Source: Bacillus sp. P14.5 (GTDB lineage: Bacteria > Bacillota > Bacilli > Bacillales > Bacillaceae_B). Taken from it: DNA of 41,633 bases. Below, in pieces: positions 33,904 to 41,633 of the stretch. Position 1 is the stretch's first letter, and each line of letters opens with the position of its first letter. The position numbers and the translations under genes are program-made. Under the pieces are notes generated by a model, which worked only from the letters and a program-made list of their open reading frames with translations, had not been told where the DNA came from and ran no database searches. The stretch spans positions 1-41,633 of the forward strand of contig NZ_NIJF01000041.1 of the NCBI RefSeq assembly GCF_003316765.1, written 5' to 3'.

Positions 33904-35121
33904 TTAACTTTTCAGGTAGATCGGAGGCTGCTTGAATTCCTGCTGCAGCAGCTTCATTTGTAATTCCGGGTCCACCGCACCTAGTGAAAAGATTTCAGCT
34001 GCCTTTATATCAAGGGAAATCATTTCCCTGTCGGCAGAACTCAGCTTACTGATCAATGGCAGGCCGAGATCCTTTTTTATTGTATTAAGATACTGCCTGC
34101 CTGCTTCCGTCATGCCCAGCAGACGTATGTATTGCGGAGATTTATGGGCATCCATAGCTTCCTTGGTTGTGTTAGTCAGTATATGAAGTGCCATCCGTTG
34201 AAGACGTGTCCAGGTGTATCTCTTCGTTTTAACTGTTTCCATAAACTCCTGAAAGCTTGAACAAGAACGAGCTGCGGCTTTGAATCTGTTTTCGATGCCT
34301 TCTTCTATTTCATAGATGCCAGCGAGCTCCTCACTGGAAGATGATAAGATTTTATATTTCAAAAGGCTCCAGTAAAGTTCCCAGTCATGAAGAATTCCGA
34401 ATGTATCCTGGTAATCTTTCAGTTCAGCCAGGGTTGATTCAGTGATGAAGGAGTGGACTGCATCCACATTTCCTTCTCTCTTTTTTAATTCTTTTCTAAT
34501 GCTAGTAGCACTTGCGATGGATTCATCGCTAAAATGTTCATCATGATAATTTGCATTTTTTCTGGCAAGGGTATAAGCTTTCATTTCTGAGCCTATAGCA
34601 TTGCGTGCATGGATATAATGATATCCGAGAATATTATTGGGCAGTGAAAGGTCGACCAGGCTTCTATCCGGATTGAGACTCTGAAATGCTTTTGACAATG
34701 CAGAAGGATAGCTCATTCCCATCTTGATATATTCTTGTACAAAAGCATTATATTGCTCATCATGGTTATGAAGGTACTCTACAGTATTTTCAAAGGAGGC
34801 GATGTTACCCGACTCACTTCCAAAGCAAAAAGCCGAACATTTCATGGCATCCAACAGTGCAACCGATCCAGAGGCGAAAATTTCAGCATGCTGGGTTGCA
34901 AAGGCGTAGGGAAGTTCTATCACTATATCTGCACCTGATTTCAAGGCCATCTTTGCGCGGGACCATTTAGAAACAATGGCAGGTTCTCCCCTCTGCAAGA
35001 AATTTCCGCTCATTACAGCAATGATCAGGTCTGCATTTGTCATTTTTCTCGTCTCTGAAAGATGGTGAAAATGTCCATTATGGAATGGATTATATTCTAC
35101 AATAACGCCCGCTGCTTTCAT
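33904..35121 (-). CDS. tmcAL: tRNA(Met) cytidine acetate ligase
   Basis: TmcAL (ylbM) makes N4-acetylcytidine at the wobble position of elongator tRNA-Met from acetate and ATP, a Bacillus alternative to acetyl-CoA-dependent TmcA. It is 405 aa. Seen: nucleotidyltransferase-like N-terminus AAGVIVEYNPFHNGHFHHL with the H-x-G-H site, then VMSGNFLQRGEPAIVSKWSR and ADIVIELPYAFATQHAE, and a helical C-terminal half. ATG 35121 after AAAGGATG on the minus strand. It is divergent from ylbN, with overlapping promoter regions in a 150-base gap. Confidence 0.95.
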   Translation of the reverse strand: MKAAGVIVEYNPFHNGHFHHLSETRKMTNADLIIAVMSGNFLQRGEPAIVSKWSRAKMALKSGADIVIELPYAFATQHAEIFASGSVALLDAMKCSAFCFGSESGNIASFENTVEYLHNHDEQYNAFVQEYIKMGMSYPSALSKAFQSLNPDRSLVDLSLPNNILGYHYIHARNAIGSEMKAYTLARKNANYHDEHFSDESIASATSIRKELKKREGNVDAVHSFITESTLAELKDYQDTFGILHDWELYWSLLKYKILSSSSEELAGIYEIEEGIENRFKAAARSCSSFQEFMETVKTKRYTWTRLQRMALHILTNTTKEAMDAHKSPQYIRLLGMTEAGRQYLNTIKKDLGLPLISKLSSADREMISLDIKAAEIFSLGAVDPELQMKLLQQEFKQPPIYLKS

Positions 35122-35169
35122 TTCTTTTTCACATCCTTTAAAATGGGTGGTAAATACTCATAAATACAA

Positions 35170-35197
35170 GTTATAATTACAACACTATACTTGTAAA
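35170..35197 (-). promoter_or_regulatory. Candidate promoter of tmcAL
   Basis: On the minus strand TTTACA (35197-35192), 16-bp spacer, TATAAC (35175-35170), about 45 bases before the ATG. Confidence 0.45.
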
Positions 35198-35215
35198 GAG
35201 TGTAAAGAAAAAATA

Positions 35216-35244
35216 TTGACAAAAGGTATTATGAAAGCTATAAT
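35216..35244 (+). promoter_or_regulatory. Sigma-A promoter of ylbN-rpmF
   Basis: TTGACA (35216-35221), 17-bp spacer, TATAAT (35239-35244): perfect consensus boxes and spacing, about 27 bases before the ylbN start. Confidence 0.93.
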
Positions 35245-35271
35245 TACCTTTGTTGCCTTGAGGTGATTACA

Positions 35272-35814
35272 TTGAAATGGTCAATTATTCAATTGCAAAA
35301 GTTTCGTGATAAGGGAATGCCCCTTGATGAAACAGTAGATGCAAGTGAAGTGAAAAAACTTGATCCTCAGATACGTGATGTTTCTCCAATCCATGTCACA
35401 GGAAGAGCAGACATCAGTTCTGATAAAGTAACCTTCCATCTGCATATTGAAGGCCAACTTGTTCTTCCTTGCTCAAGAACGCTGGAAGATGTCCATTTTC
35501 CGGTTGATATTGACACGGTCGAAACATTCTTATTAAAAGCAAATGACTATGATCAGTATGAAGAGGAAGAAGTGCACAGGATTCAGGGAGATGTCATTGA
35601 CTTGATGCCTGTCATCAATGAGCTGCTTGTCCTGGAAATTCCTATGCAAGTTTTCAGCGAAAAAGCGAAAGACGATGAAAACCTTCCATCCGGCAAGAAT
35701 TGGGAAGTCATTACGGAAGAGCAGGCCATTCAGGCGGAAGAAGAAGAGGAAAAGAAAGTTGATCCTCGGCTTGCCGGTCTTGCTAAGCTTCTTGAACAAG
35801 ACAAGAACTCTTAA
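35272..35814 (+). CDS. ylbN: YlbN, DUF177 (YceD) family protein
   Basis: DUF177/YceD-family protein, 180 aa, encoded next to rpmF in most bacteria and linked to 23S rRNA or ribosome large-subunit biogenesis. Seen: KWSIIQLQKFRDKGMPLDE at the N-terminus, the core IHVTGRADISSDKVTFHLHI with LVLPCSRTL, GDVIDLMPVINELLVLEIPM, an acidic Glu-rich stretch and the C-terminal VDPRLAGLAKLLEQD. Start TTG 35272 is six bases after GAGGTG; the GTG inside that site (35263) is in frame but unlikely. Operon with rpmF, 63 bases downstream. Confidence 0.93.
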   Translation: MKWSIIQLQKFRDKGMPLDETVDASEVKKLDPQIRDVSPIHVTGRADISSDKVTFHLHIEGQLVLPCSRTLEDVHFPVDIDTVETFLLKANDYDQYEEEEVHRIQGDVIDLMPVINELLVLEIPMQVFSEKAKDDENLPSGKNWEVITEEQAIQAEEEEEKKVDPRLAGLAKLLEQDKNS

Positions 35815-35877
35815 AGCGTCGTGAACCAGCTCGTTCTGGCTTCATCATAACATATCTCTGTAAGGAGGTGGGAAGAA

Positions 35878-36051
35878 ATGGCAGTACCTTTTAGAAGAAC
35901 ATCTAAAACAGCAAAGAGAAAACGCCGTACACATTTCAAGTTAAATGTACCTGGTATGGTTGCATGCCCCAATTGCGGGGAAATGAAACTAGCTCACCGT
36001 GTATGTAAAGAGTGCGGTACTTATAAAGGAAAAGAAGTTGTGAATAAATAA
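35878..36051 (+). CDS. rpmF: 50S ribosomal protein L32
   Basis: Large-subunit protein bL32, 57 aa. Begins [19 protein letters not shown], a highly basic N-terminus, and carries a zinc-ribbon with four cysteines, CPNC (30-33) and CKEC (43-46), so this is the zinc-binding (C+) form. ATG 35878 is preceded by TAAGGAGGTGGG. Transcribed with ylbN from a consensus promoter and closed by a strong terminator. Confidence 0.97.
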   Translation: MAVPFRRTSKTAKRKRRTHFKLNVPGMVACPNCGEMKLAHRVCKECGTYKGKEVVNK

Positions 36052-36064
36052 GTTTATTCTCAGC

Positions 36065-36110
36065 AAAAAAGCGTGAAGAGACCATGGCTCTTCACGCTTT
36101 TTTGTTTTTT
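36065..36110 (+). terminator. Terminator after rpmF
   Basis: AAAAAAGCGTGAAGAG and CTCTTCACGCTTTTTT form a perfect 16-bp stem with a 7-base loop, followed by GTTTTTT. Confidence 0.95.
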
Positions 36111-36114
36111 CTTT

Positions 36115-36400
36115 TAGCTGTTTTCTTAAGGATTGTGGCTGTTTTAAAAGTAATGGATTTCTGCTCCGGGTGTAAAAGGGGGAGGGATTTATAATAGCAC
36201 CCAAAACAACAATCTTTTTGAAAGCTTTTTTGCAAAAATTGCTGCTTCCGAATTTCCCCCGGAAACTAAGGTTTTTCTCTTTAATATGGAGGGAGCAGCT
36301 CTTTTTCTTTCTTATGAGATTATTTCCACTCAATTATAACGGTAGTTTTCGATATTTATGTGGATAGCAACAAAGTTTACGAAAAGAGCTTTTTCGTTTT
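36115..36400 (-). repeat. Family B block and shoulder with 'empty' family A site, reverse
   Basis: On the minus strand: AGCAACAAAGTTTACG end at 36366-36381 region, family B block (CTTAGTTTCCGGGGG near 36250-36285), then GGAGCAGAAATCCATTACTT (36146-36166), the family A shoulder without its GC-rich core. First part of the 1.0-kb gap between rpmF and the crotonase gene. Confidence 0.6.
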
Positions 36401-36440
36401 ACTGGTTACTTGCTTTGTGCAGGGGAGCTGTTCGGTTTTC

Positions 36441-36618
36441 ATTACACCGCGCTATGTGAGCGAGAGGCATCATATACGTAATTTCCTCTTTTGATGAACC
36501 GCATTGTGTTAGCGAGGGGCATCATCTTCGTGATTTCTTCTTTTGATGTACCGCGCTGCGTGAGCGAGGGACATCATAATCGTAATTTCCATTTTTAATG
36601 TACCGTCATTCGTTTGCC
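36441..36618 (+). repeat. 52-bp tandem repeat, 3.4 copies
   Basis: Units at 36441-36492, 36493-36544, 36545-36596 and a partial one from 36597. Each holds a GATGTACCGCGCTGCGTGAG-like start and GGGACATC that can pair with GATGT, with inner CGCT/AGCG pairing. The unit length is not a multiple of three, and no ORF runs through. Confidence 0.85.
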
Positions 36619-37068
36619 AAGTGAATTTGTTGCTATTAAGGATGTCGATTACGAGGGTTCTCTCTGACATTTAAGTAAAGCAGTTTCGTATAAAGTGTTG
36701 ATTTCGAAGCCTCGATTAAGATAGGTGGTATTTATCCTTGACTTGTTACTGATGCATGACGTGCGGATATAGTCTTATTGATCCCATAAACTCGTCTTGG
36801 GGTATTGAGTCTGGTGCACTAGTCTATCACAATGACTTAACCGATCTTCTTCACCTAAGTAAATTGCATCCTTTAAATAGATGAAAATCAGAAACTCGGC
36901 GCAGGGAACACCCTCATTCCCGAATTATAGAGACCCGTTAACAAAGAATTAATGATCACCGCTTGCGCATATAGAAAAACTTCCCCTGTATCTGTAAATG
37001 TATGGTATTAATATAGAAAGAGAAACAAGTTTAACTACATATAAAATTTACTGCAAAGGGGAATGAAG
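36619..37068. other. Intergenic, nothing recognised
   Basis: AT-rich stretch before the crotonase gene. All frames are broken by stops, and no repeat matching the other families, no strong hairpin and no convincing promoter were found, apart from the AAAGGGG ribosome-binding site at 37055-37061. Confidence 0.5.
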
Positions 37069-37830
37069 ATGGAAGATTATCTACTGGAAAAAACAGAAGA
37101 CGGCGTTCTTGTTTTTACCATCAATAGGGAAGAGAAACGAAATGCGGTTAATTATGAAGTGATGGACGGACTACAGAAAGCTATTGATGAGGCGTCTTCT
37201 GATGATGAGATTAAACTTCTGATTATAAAAGCTGCTGGAGGAAAGGCATTTTGTTCTGGAGGGGATCTGGAAACCTTTCATGGGTTAAAGACAGAAGAAC
37301 AGGCCTATTCTATGCTGAAAAAGATGGGGGACATACTCTATCAATTGGCGACACTTCCGAAAATTACCGCTGCCCTGATAGATGGAAGTGCGGTAGGGGG
37401 AGGATGTGAAATCGCGGCAGCATGTGATTTCCGGGCTGCGCGAAAAGGAGTAAAGCTGGGATTCATTCAAGGAAGGCTGGCGATTACAACGGGGTGGGGC
37501 GGAGGTTCCTTGCTAATGGAAAAAATGACGCCTGGACATGCCCTCTATCTATTAGGAACTGCCGATTTATACTCGTCTGAGCATATGCATGAATATGGAT
37601 TCATCAATTATCTTCTTGAAAAGGCGGATGTTCCGTCGTTGGTTCAATGTATGAAAGGCTTTTTGAACAAAGATGTTAACGTCCTTGTCGCTTATAAGCA
37701 AGCGGTAAAAGAAAAATGGGAATCAGTCAATCTCTATGAAAGAATTGATAAGGAAATAAGGACATGTGCAGGATTATGGGAGAAAGAAGCTCATCATCAA
37801 GCGGTAGAAAAATTTTTATATAAAAAGTGA
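37069..37830 (+). CDS. Enoyl-CoA hydratase/isomerase (crotonase) family protein with one catalytic Glu replaced
   Basis: Crotonase-fold protein, 254 aa. Oxyanion-hole motifs are present: FCSGGDL (61-67) and GSAVGGGCEI (106-115) with E114, which aligns with the first catalytic Glu of enoyl-CoA hydratase. The second Glu position falls on Q134 in LGFIQGRLAITTGWGGG, so plain hydratase activity is doubtful. Relatives with this kind of site include isomerases and (ethyl)malonyl-CoA decarboxylases. Start ATG 37069 is seven bases after AAAGGGG; ATG 37063 is too close to that site. No such gene lies between rpmF and ylbO in B. subtilis as I recall. Substrate unknown. Confidence 0.88.
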   Translation: MEDYLLEKTEDGVLVFTINREEKRNAVNYEVMDGLQKAIDEASSDDEIKLLIIKAAGGKAFCSGGDLETFHGLKTEEQAYSMLKKMGDILYQLATLPKITAALIDGSAVGGGCEIAAACDFRAARKGVKLGFIQGRLAITTGWGGGSLLMEKMTPGHALYLLGTADLYSSEHMHEYGFINYLLEKADVPSLVQCMKGFLNKDVNVLVAYKQAVKEKWESVNLYERIDKEIRTCAGLWEKEAHHQAVEKFLYKK

Positions 37831-37979
37831 AATGGAAGAATTTGAAAGAAAGAGGAATTTATCGGTAAGAGAGCAGCATCGGTTCTAAAAAGCATTAAAA
37901 TCTTGAGTTATATATTCTATCTTTTCTACTATAAACATAAGTATGGATTAATAAATAAATTCATACAGGAGGGATAGAA

Positions 37980-38606
37980 GTGACTTCTAATAGACAAGAT
38001 GCATGGAGCCAAGATGAGGATTTATTGCTTGCCGAGGTGGTGCTTCGTCATATCAGAGAAGGGGGAACGCAGCTTCAGGCTTTTGAGGAAGTGGGAAGGA
38101 AGTTGTCAAGAACGGCCGCCGCCTGCGGATTTCGCTGGAATTCATTTGTGAGAAAACAATATAAATCCGGGATAGAACTTGCAAAAAGACAACGTAAGGA
38201 AAATAAAAAACATTCTGTACCTGCCGAGCAGCCTGAACCTGAGCAGAATGAAAGAGTCCAGGAAATTCCGTCACTGAAAAACGATGAAACGCATTCAGGA
38301 AAGCTGACACTCGATGGGGTCATAGAATTTCTTAAGAGCCTGAAGGGCAATTTAACTGAGGATATAGAATTGCAAACTGCTTATAGAAAACTTGAAGAAT
38401 ACTCCGAAAAGCTTGAGCAGCAGGTAGAGCGGCTTAAAGAAGCTAATTCAGCCTATAAAGATAAACTGGAACTGCTTGAAGAAGATCATCAATCCCTGCT
38501 GTTCATATTTGAAAAAGCCAGGAAGATGGCTCTGCTGCAAGAGAGTGATGATAAAGTGAAGTTCCAAATGGATAAAAACGGAAACCTGCAGCGGCTTCAA
38601 AAATGA
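37980..38606 (+). CDS. ylbO: YlbO, RsfA-family transcription regulator
   Basis: Protein of 208 aa in the RsfA/YlbO family of sporulation regulators (RsfA is the prespore paralogue in B. subtilis). The N-terminal Myb/SANT-like DNA-binding domain covers residues 4-55 ([39 protein letters not shown]), followed by a basic linker ([11 protein letters not shown]), a Pro/Glu-rich stretch and a long coiled coil (about 120-190, [19 protein letters not shown]). Start GTG 37980 five bases after AGGAGGGA. Monocistronic; the promoter was not identified with confidence. Confidence 0.92.
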   Translation: MTSNRQDAWSQDEDLLLAEVVLRHIREGGTQLQAFEEVGRKLSRTAAACGFRWNSFVRKQYKSGIELAKRQRKENKKHSVPAEQPEPEQNERVQEIPSLKNDETHSGKLTLDGVIEFLKSLKGNLTEDIELQTAYRKLEEYSEKLEQQVERLKEANSAYKDKLELLEEDHQSLLFIFEKARKMALLQESDDKVKFQMDKNGNLQRLQK

Positions 38607-38637
38607 TTACTGCCAGATGGCGAGATTCTTAAACACA

Positions 38638-38668
38638 CAAAAGGCTGACTAATCGTCAGCCTTTTGTA
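38638..38668. terminator. Bidirectional terminator between ylbO and ylbP
   Basis: CAAAAGGCTGAC and GTCAGCCTTTTG form a perfect 12-bp stem with a small loop between convergent genes. Confidence 0.92.
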
Positions 38669-38677
38669 TTGATCTAA

Positions 38678-39154
38678 TCAAGAATGTTTTTGTTCGTGGA
38701 CACCTTCAGGAAGCCATATCAGCGGATTTTGCCCCAGGTCTCTTTCCATATCGTAGGTTGCCTTCTCGAAGCCCATTCTTTCCCAGAATCCATGAGATTG
38801 TATCCTGGGATTTGTTTTGATCGCCACATTGAAGCTTTTAGCGAAATCAACCAGAACTTTGCCATACCCTTTTCCCTGGTAGGTTGGGAGAACCTCCAGC
38901 TTCCATAATTCAAGGTAATTTTGCGGTGGATCAAAATACTGGTCATTGCTTGAGTCCCTCTGATATAGGCTCATGCGCGCTATAAGAGTATCGCCAAAAT
39001 AAATGCCATAGAAGGGTGACTCACTGTTATTTTCGATTATATTGGATTCCAGGTCTTCCATCATCGAAAGCTCCTGTACACCGTACTCTTTAAATTTCTT
39101 GAATTCTTCCAAAGTCTTGTAGTTTACTTTTAGTTTTTCAACTTTTACTGTCAT
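38678..39154 (-). CDS. ylbP: GNAT-family N-acetyltransferase
   Basis: GNAT acetyltransferase of the YlbP type, 158 aa; substrate unknown. Seen: N-terminal KVEKLKVNYKTLEEFKKFKE, FYGIYFGDTLIARMSLYQR, the acetyl-CoA loop VLPTYQGKGYGKVLVDFAK and the C-terminal HGFWERMGFEKATY. Start ATG 39154 is seven bases after GGGAGGT on the minus strand; the frame stays open for 20 more codons upstream without a site. Same position and orientation as ylbP in B. subtilis. Confidence 0.92.
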   Translation of the reverse strand: MTVKVEKLKVNYKTLEEFKKFKEYGVQELSMMEDLESNIIENNSESPFYGIYFGDTLIARMSLYQRDSSNDQYFDPPQNYLELWKLEVLPTYQGKGYGKVLVDFAKSFNVAIKTNPRIQSHGFWERMGFEKATYDMERDLGQNPLIWLPEGVHEQKHS

Positions 39155-39317
39155 ATGCGGTACCTCCCGGCCAAGTGATATAAGTGTATACCTTCTCTGT
39201 TGAATGAATATCATCTAGTGTAAAGAGTATGAGTATCTCTTTTCATTCATTACTATAGGAGAAGATTATGATATTATCATTATATAACAAAAATACAAAA
39301 AATTCTGCACTCAGCTA

Positions 39318-39331
39318 AGAAAGCGTTTGCA
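39318..39331 (+). promoter_or_regulatory. cre-like site upstream of the acyl-CoA carboxylase operon
   Basis: AGAAAGCGTTTGCA matches the cre consensus TGWAARCGYTWNCW at 13 of 14 positions, 79 bases before the biotin carboxylase start. CcpA control would fit a catabolic operon. The promoter itself is not clear. Confidence 0.5.
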
Positions 39332-39409
39332 GTTTTGGGAGGATTTTTTGTTTTTTGTAGAAATCTAATACTAGAATACTTATTCATGAACAAGGAAAGG
39401 GGATATGTT

Positions 39410-40756
39410 GTGCAGAAGATTTTAGTGGCAAACAGGGGAGAAATAGCTTCAAGAATCATTCGGACTTGCAAGGAAATGGGAATACAAACTATAGCAATCT
39501 ATTCAGATGCTGATAAAGATATGCCATATGTTGCTGAAGCAGACAGTGCATTCCGTATAGGGGAGCCGCCGGTTAATAAGTCTTACTTACAAACTGATAC
39601 CATCCTGGACATTGCTGTAAGGGAAGGAGCAGAAGGGATACATCCAGGGTATGGGCTGTTATCAGAAAACAGCGATTTTGCAAGAAAGACAAGAGACCGC
39701 GGCATAACATTTATCGGGCCTTCAGCGGAAGTGATGGAGATGATGGGAGATAAAGTTGCTGCAAGAAAAACAATGATTGCGGCGAATGTACCTGTTGTTC
39801 CTGGGAGCGAAGGCGGGGTCGCTTCGATCGAAGAGGCCAAGGAAGTGGCGCAATCCATCGGCTACCCTGTTATGTTGAAAGCCAGCAGCGGCGGAGGGGG
39901 CATCGGCATGATCCGCTGTAACGATGAGCAAGCGCTCGTTCAAAGCTTTGATTCTACGAAAAACAGGGCAAAAGCCTACTTTGGTCATGACGAAGTTTTT
40001 CTGGAAAAATGTATAGATGACGCAAGACACATAGAGGTACAGATATTTGGAGATGAAAAAGGTAACATCATCCACCTATTTGAAAGAAATTGTTCTGTAC
40101 AAAGGCGGAATCAAAAAGTTATTGAAGAAGCGCCGTCACCTCAACTATCTCATGAGGCAAAGGAAAGAATGTTTGAAGCAGCTGTCAGGGCAGGAAGGGC
40201 GGTGAATTATGTCAATGCCGGTACGGTCGAATTCATTGTGGATAGCGAAGAAAATTTCTATTTTCTCGAAATGAATACGAGACTGCAGGTCGAGCACCCG
40301 GTTACAGAAAGCATCACCAATCTGGATCTGGTTAAGTGGCAGGTCCTCGTCAGCAGAGGAGAAGAACTTCCTATTTCCAGCCAGGAAGCTATCCGATGCG
40401 ATGGCCATGCCCTGGAGTTTCGGGTATATGCAGAAGATCCCAAAACCTTTTTCCCTTCACCCGGCAATATTTCGTCCATTAAATGGGGAACCGCGAAAAA
40501 TGTCCGGATAGACACCGGCTATGAGCAGGGAAATAATGTAACACCTTTTTATGACCCGATGATTTCCAAAGTCATCATTTACGGAAGCACCCGTGAAGAG
40601 TGCGTTCGAGAAGCAATCAAGTTTTTTGAAGATACGGAAATACAAGGGGTAAAGACAAATATCCCTTTATTCAGGGAAGTGCTCAAAGAAGAGAGCTTCC
40701 AGGACGGGTCCTATAATACTGCGTGGCTGAGTTCAAGGAAGACCGTAAATAACTGA
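39410..40756 (+). CDS. Acyl-CoA carboxylase biotin carboxylase subunit (YngH-like)
   Basis: ATP-grasp biotin carboxylase, 448 aa, which carboxylates the biotin on the separate carrier protein encoded next. Seen: KILVANRGEIASRIIRTCKE (N-terminus), HPGYGLLSEN, glycine-rich ATP loop KASSGGGGIGM, HIEVQIFGD, ERNCSVQRRNQK and EMNTRLQVEHPVTE with active-site residues in place. Because biotin carrier and a carboxyltransferase of the propionyl/methylcrotonyl-CoA type follow, this is probably a catabolic acyl-CoA carboxylase like B. subtilis yngH-yngHB-yngE, not the fatty-acid AccC. Start GTG 39410, seven bases after AAAGGGG; an upstream ATG 39386 is less well placed. Confidence 0.92.
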   Translation: MQKILVANRGEIASRIIRTCKEMGIQTIAIYSDADKDMPYVAEADSAFRIGEPPVNKSYLQTDTILDIAVREGAEGIHPGYGLLSENSDFARKTRDRGITFIGPSAEVMEMMGDKVAARKTMIAANVPVVPGSEGGVASIEEAKEVAQSIGYPVMLKASSGGGGIGMIRCNDEQALVQSFDSTKNRAKAYFGHDEVFLEKCIDDARHIEVQIFGDEKGNIIHLFERNCSVQRRNQKVIEEAPSPQLSHEAKERMFEAAVRAGRAVNYVNAGTVEFIVDSEENFYFLEMNTRLQVEHPVTESITNLDLVKWQVLVSRGEELPISSQEAIRCDGHALEFRVYAEDPKTFFPSPGNISSIKWGTAKNVRIDTGYEQGNNVTPFYDPMISKVIIYGSTREECVREAIKFFEDTEIQGVKTNIPLFREVLKEESFQDGSYNTAWLSSRKTVNN

Positions 40757-40782
40757 CAACGATTACTTAGGAGGAACAGGAA

Positions 40783-40995
40783 ATGAAAGAAATTACAGCA
40801 TCAATGGCAGGAACAGTATTGAACGTTTTTGTTGAAAGCGGAGCTGAGGTTAACGGCGGGGAGACCATCCTAATGCTTGAATCGATGAAAATGGAGATTC
40901 CGGTAGAAGCTGAGGCGGCTGGAAAGGTTGCTGAAGTAAAAGTGAATGTCGGCGATTTTGTCAATGAGGGCGACGTTCTTATTACGTTCGAATAG
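40783..40995 (+). CDS. Biotin/lipoyl carrier protein (YngHB-like)
   Basis: Single-domain biotin carrier of 70 aa, consisting of only the biotinyl fold. The biotin lysine is K36 in MLESMKMEIPV, with the flanking hairpin ASMAGTVLNVFVESGAEVNG and the closing VGDFVNEGDVLITFE. It shuttles carboxybiotin between the carboxylase upstream and the carboxyltransferase downstream. ATG 40783 after TTAGGAGGAAC, 26 bases after the preceding gene, so same operon. In B. subtilis YngHB can also carry lipoate. Confidence 0.93.
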   Translation: MKEITASMAGTVLNVFVESGAEVNGGETILMLESMKMEIPVEAEAAGKVAEVKVNVGDFVNEGDVLITFE

Positions 40996-41252
40996 AGATG
41001 CATCACAATAAATAAACCTGGAGAGAAAGAAAGGGAAACCGTCTTTCTCTTCGGAACATCGCCTGTCGGGCTGACCAGGGCGCATTCGCTATTTATGACA
41101 ATCCAGCTTCTGACCCGGGGGTCCTCGCCTATCGGAACCTTCATCTGGAGAAGGTCCATCTGCCCCTTGCGAAGTTGTGCCTCAGGAGCGGTAATCAATT
41201 TTTTAAAAAAGCAGATGGCAGTAATGCATTTGAAAACAAAGGGGGATTTTTT
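40996..41252. other. GC-rich structured spacer inside the carboxylase operon
   Basis: The 257 bases between the biotin carrier and the carboxyltransferase hold several hairpins: AGAGAAAGA/TCTTTCTCT (41022-41050), CGCCTG/CCAGGGCG (41060-41082), GACC/GGTC (41112-41123) and ACCTTC/GAAGGT (41137-41155). Long ORFs exist on both strands but lack ribosome-binding sites. Could be an intercistronic RNA element or a remnant of a lost gene; I recognise neither. Confidence 0.5.
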
Positions 41253-41633
41253 GTGTCACAGAAGACATATGAACATGTACTGGAAGAGCAAAGGGAGAAA
41301 ATATCCAGCGGCGGCCAGCAGAAATATCATGAAAAGCTTAAAGAACAAAATAAGCTTTTTGTAAGAGATCGTTTGAATCTATTGTTCGATAACGGGGAGT
41401 ATCAAGAAGACGGCATGTTCGCCAATTGCCAGGAAGAAGGGCTTCCTGCCGATGGTGTAGTGACGGCAACTGGCAAAATTGGAGGAAGAACAGTTTGTGT
41501 TATGGCAAATGATTCTACAGTCAAAGCTGGATCATGGGGTGCCAGAACAGTGGAAAAAATCATCCGTATCCAGGAAACTGCCCTGAATCTTAAAGTGCCC
41601 ATTCTGTACTTGGTCGACTCAGCTGGAGCGAGG
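41253..41633 (+). CDS. Acyl-CoA carboxylase carboxyltransferase subunit (YngE-like), partial
   Basis: The first 127 codons of a carboxyltransferase; the gene runs off the window end. Seen: helical N-terminus SQKTYEHVLEEQREKISSGG, the family stretch KLFVRDRLNLLFDNGEYQED, GLPADGVVTATGKIGGRTVC and the start of the acyl-CoA site VPILYLVDSAGAR, matching propionyl-/methylcrotonyl-CoA carboxylase beta subunits. It would transfer the carboxyl from biotin to an acyl-CoA. Start GTG 41253, six bases after GGGGGA. Third gene of the carboxylase operon. Confidence 0.92.
   Translation, partial: MSQKTYEHVLEEQREKISSGGQQKYHEKLKEQNKLFVRDRLNLLFDNGEYQEDGMFANCQEEGLPADGVVTATGKIGGRTVCVMANDSTVKAGSWGARTVEKIIRIQETALNLKVPILYLVDSAGAR

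Noticed and set aside
36441..36618. CRISPR array
   Set aside because: The repeats are contiguous head-to-tail without unique spacers and there are no cas genes.
40767..41198. 143-codon minus-strand ORF
   Set aside because: Runs antisense through the whole biotin carrier gene and has no ribosome-binding site; kept only as an observation about the structured spacer.
41095..41364. 89-codon plus-strand ORF
   Set aside because: Overlaps the start of the carboxyltransferase in another frame and has no initiation signal.

Overview
The window is chromosomal DNA of a low-GC, endospore-forming member of the Bacillaceae. The gene order follows the Bacillus subtilis block ylaN-ftsW-pycA-ctaA/ctaBCDEFG-ylbA to ylbP almost gene for gene. 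The sporulation-linked genes (ylbD, ylbJ, ylbO) and the Bacillus-type translation signals (strong GGAGG Shine-Dalgarno sites; TTG, GTG and one CTG start) agree with this. It is not B. subtilis: several extra genes interrupt the block, and intergenic gaps are swollen by dispersed repeats. I cannot name the species.

Layout. 1-5.2 kb: tail of ylaN, ftsW (septal glycan polymerase) and pycA (pyruvate carboxylase). 5.4-14.5 kb: respiratory cluster, with ctaA (heme A synthase) divergent from ctaB (heme O synthase), the caa3 oxidase subunits ctaC-D-E-F, then ctaG and a DUF420 gene (yozB-like). A cre-like site and a ctaA promoter lie in the ctaA-ctaB gap. 14.6-17.8 kb: an Eis-like acetyltransferase, an AI-2E family membrane protein and a YugN-like gene (ylbA). 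18-25.5 kb: ylbB, ylbC, a PaaI-type thioesterase, ylbD, ylbE, a lipoprotein, ylbF, a small Cys-rich protein, ylbG and a conserved unknown. 25.7-27.6 kb: an ECF sigma factor and membrane anti-sigma pair. 27.7-36.1 kb: a 53-codon small ORF, rsmD (ylbH), coaD (ylbI), ylbJ, ylbK, ylbL, a small membrane protein, ylbM (tmcAL), ylbN and rpmF. 37-39.2 kb: a crotonase-fold gene, ylbO and ylbP. 39.4 kb to the end: a biotin-dependent acyl-CoA carboxylase operon (biotin carboxylase, biotin carrier, start of the carboxyltransferase).

The most unusual content is between the genes. A GC-rich hairpin module of about 90-115 bp (full, hybrid or truncated in at least seven places) sits inside different host sequences, its outer stem is kept by compensating base changes, and two related loci look like empty sites lacking it. 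A second AT-rich repeat family, a 344-bp element with perfect 17-bp terminal inverted repeats, an array of four imperfect palindromes and a 52-bp tandem hairpin repeat also occur. No transposase, tRNA, rRNA or CRISPR array was seen.

Three genes (ftsW start, yozB, ECF sigma) are each broken by what looks like one missing A in a short poly-A run. The identical error type points to sequence or assembly error, though slippage is possible. ylbC appears to start with CTG.
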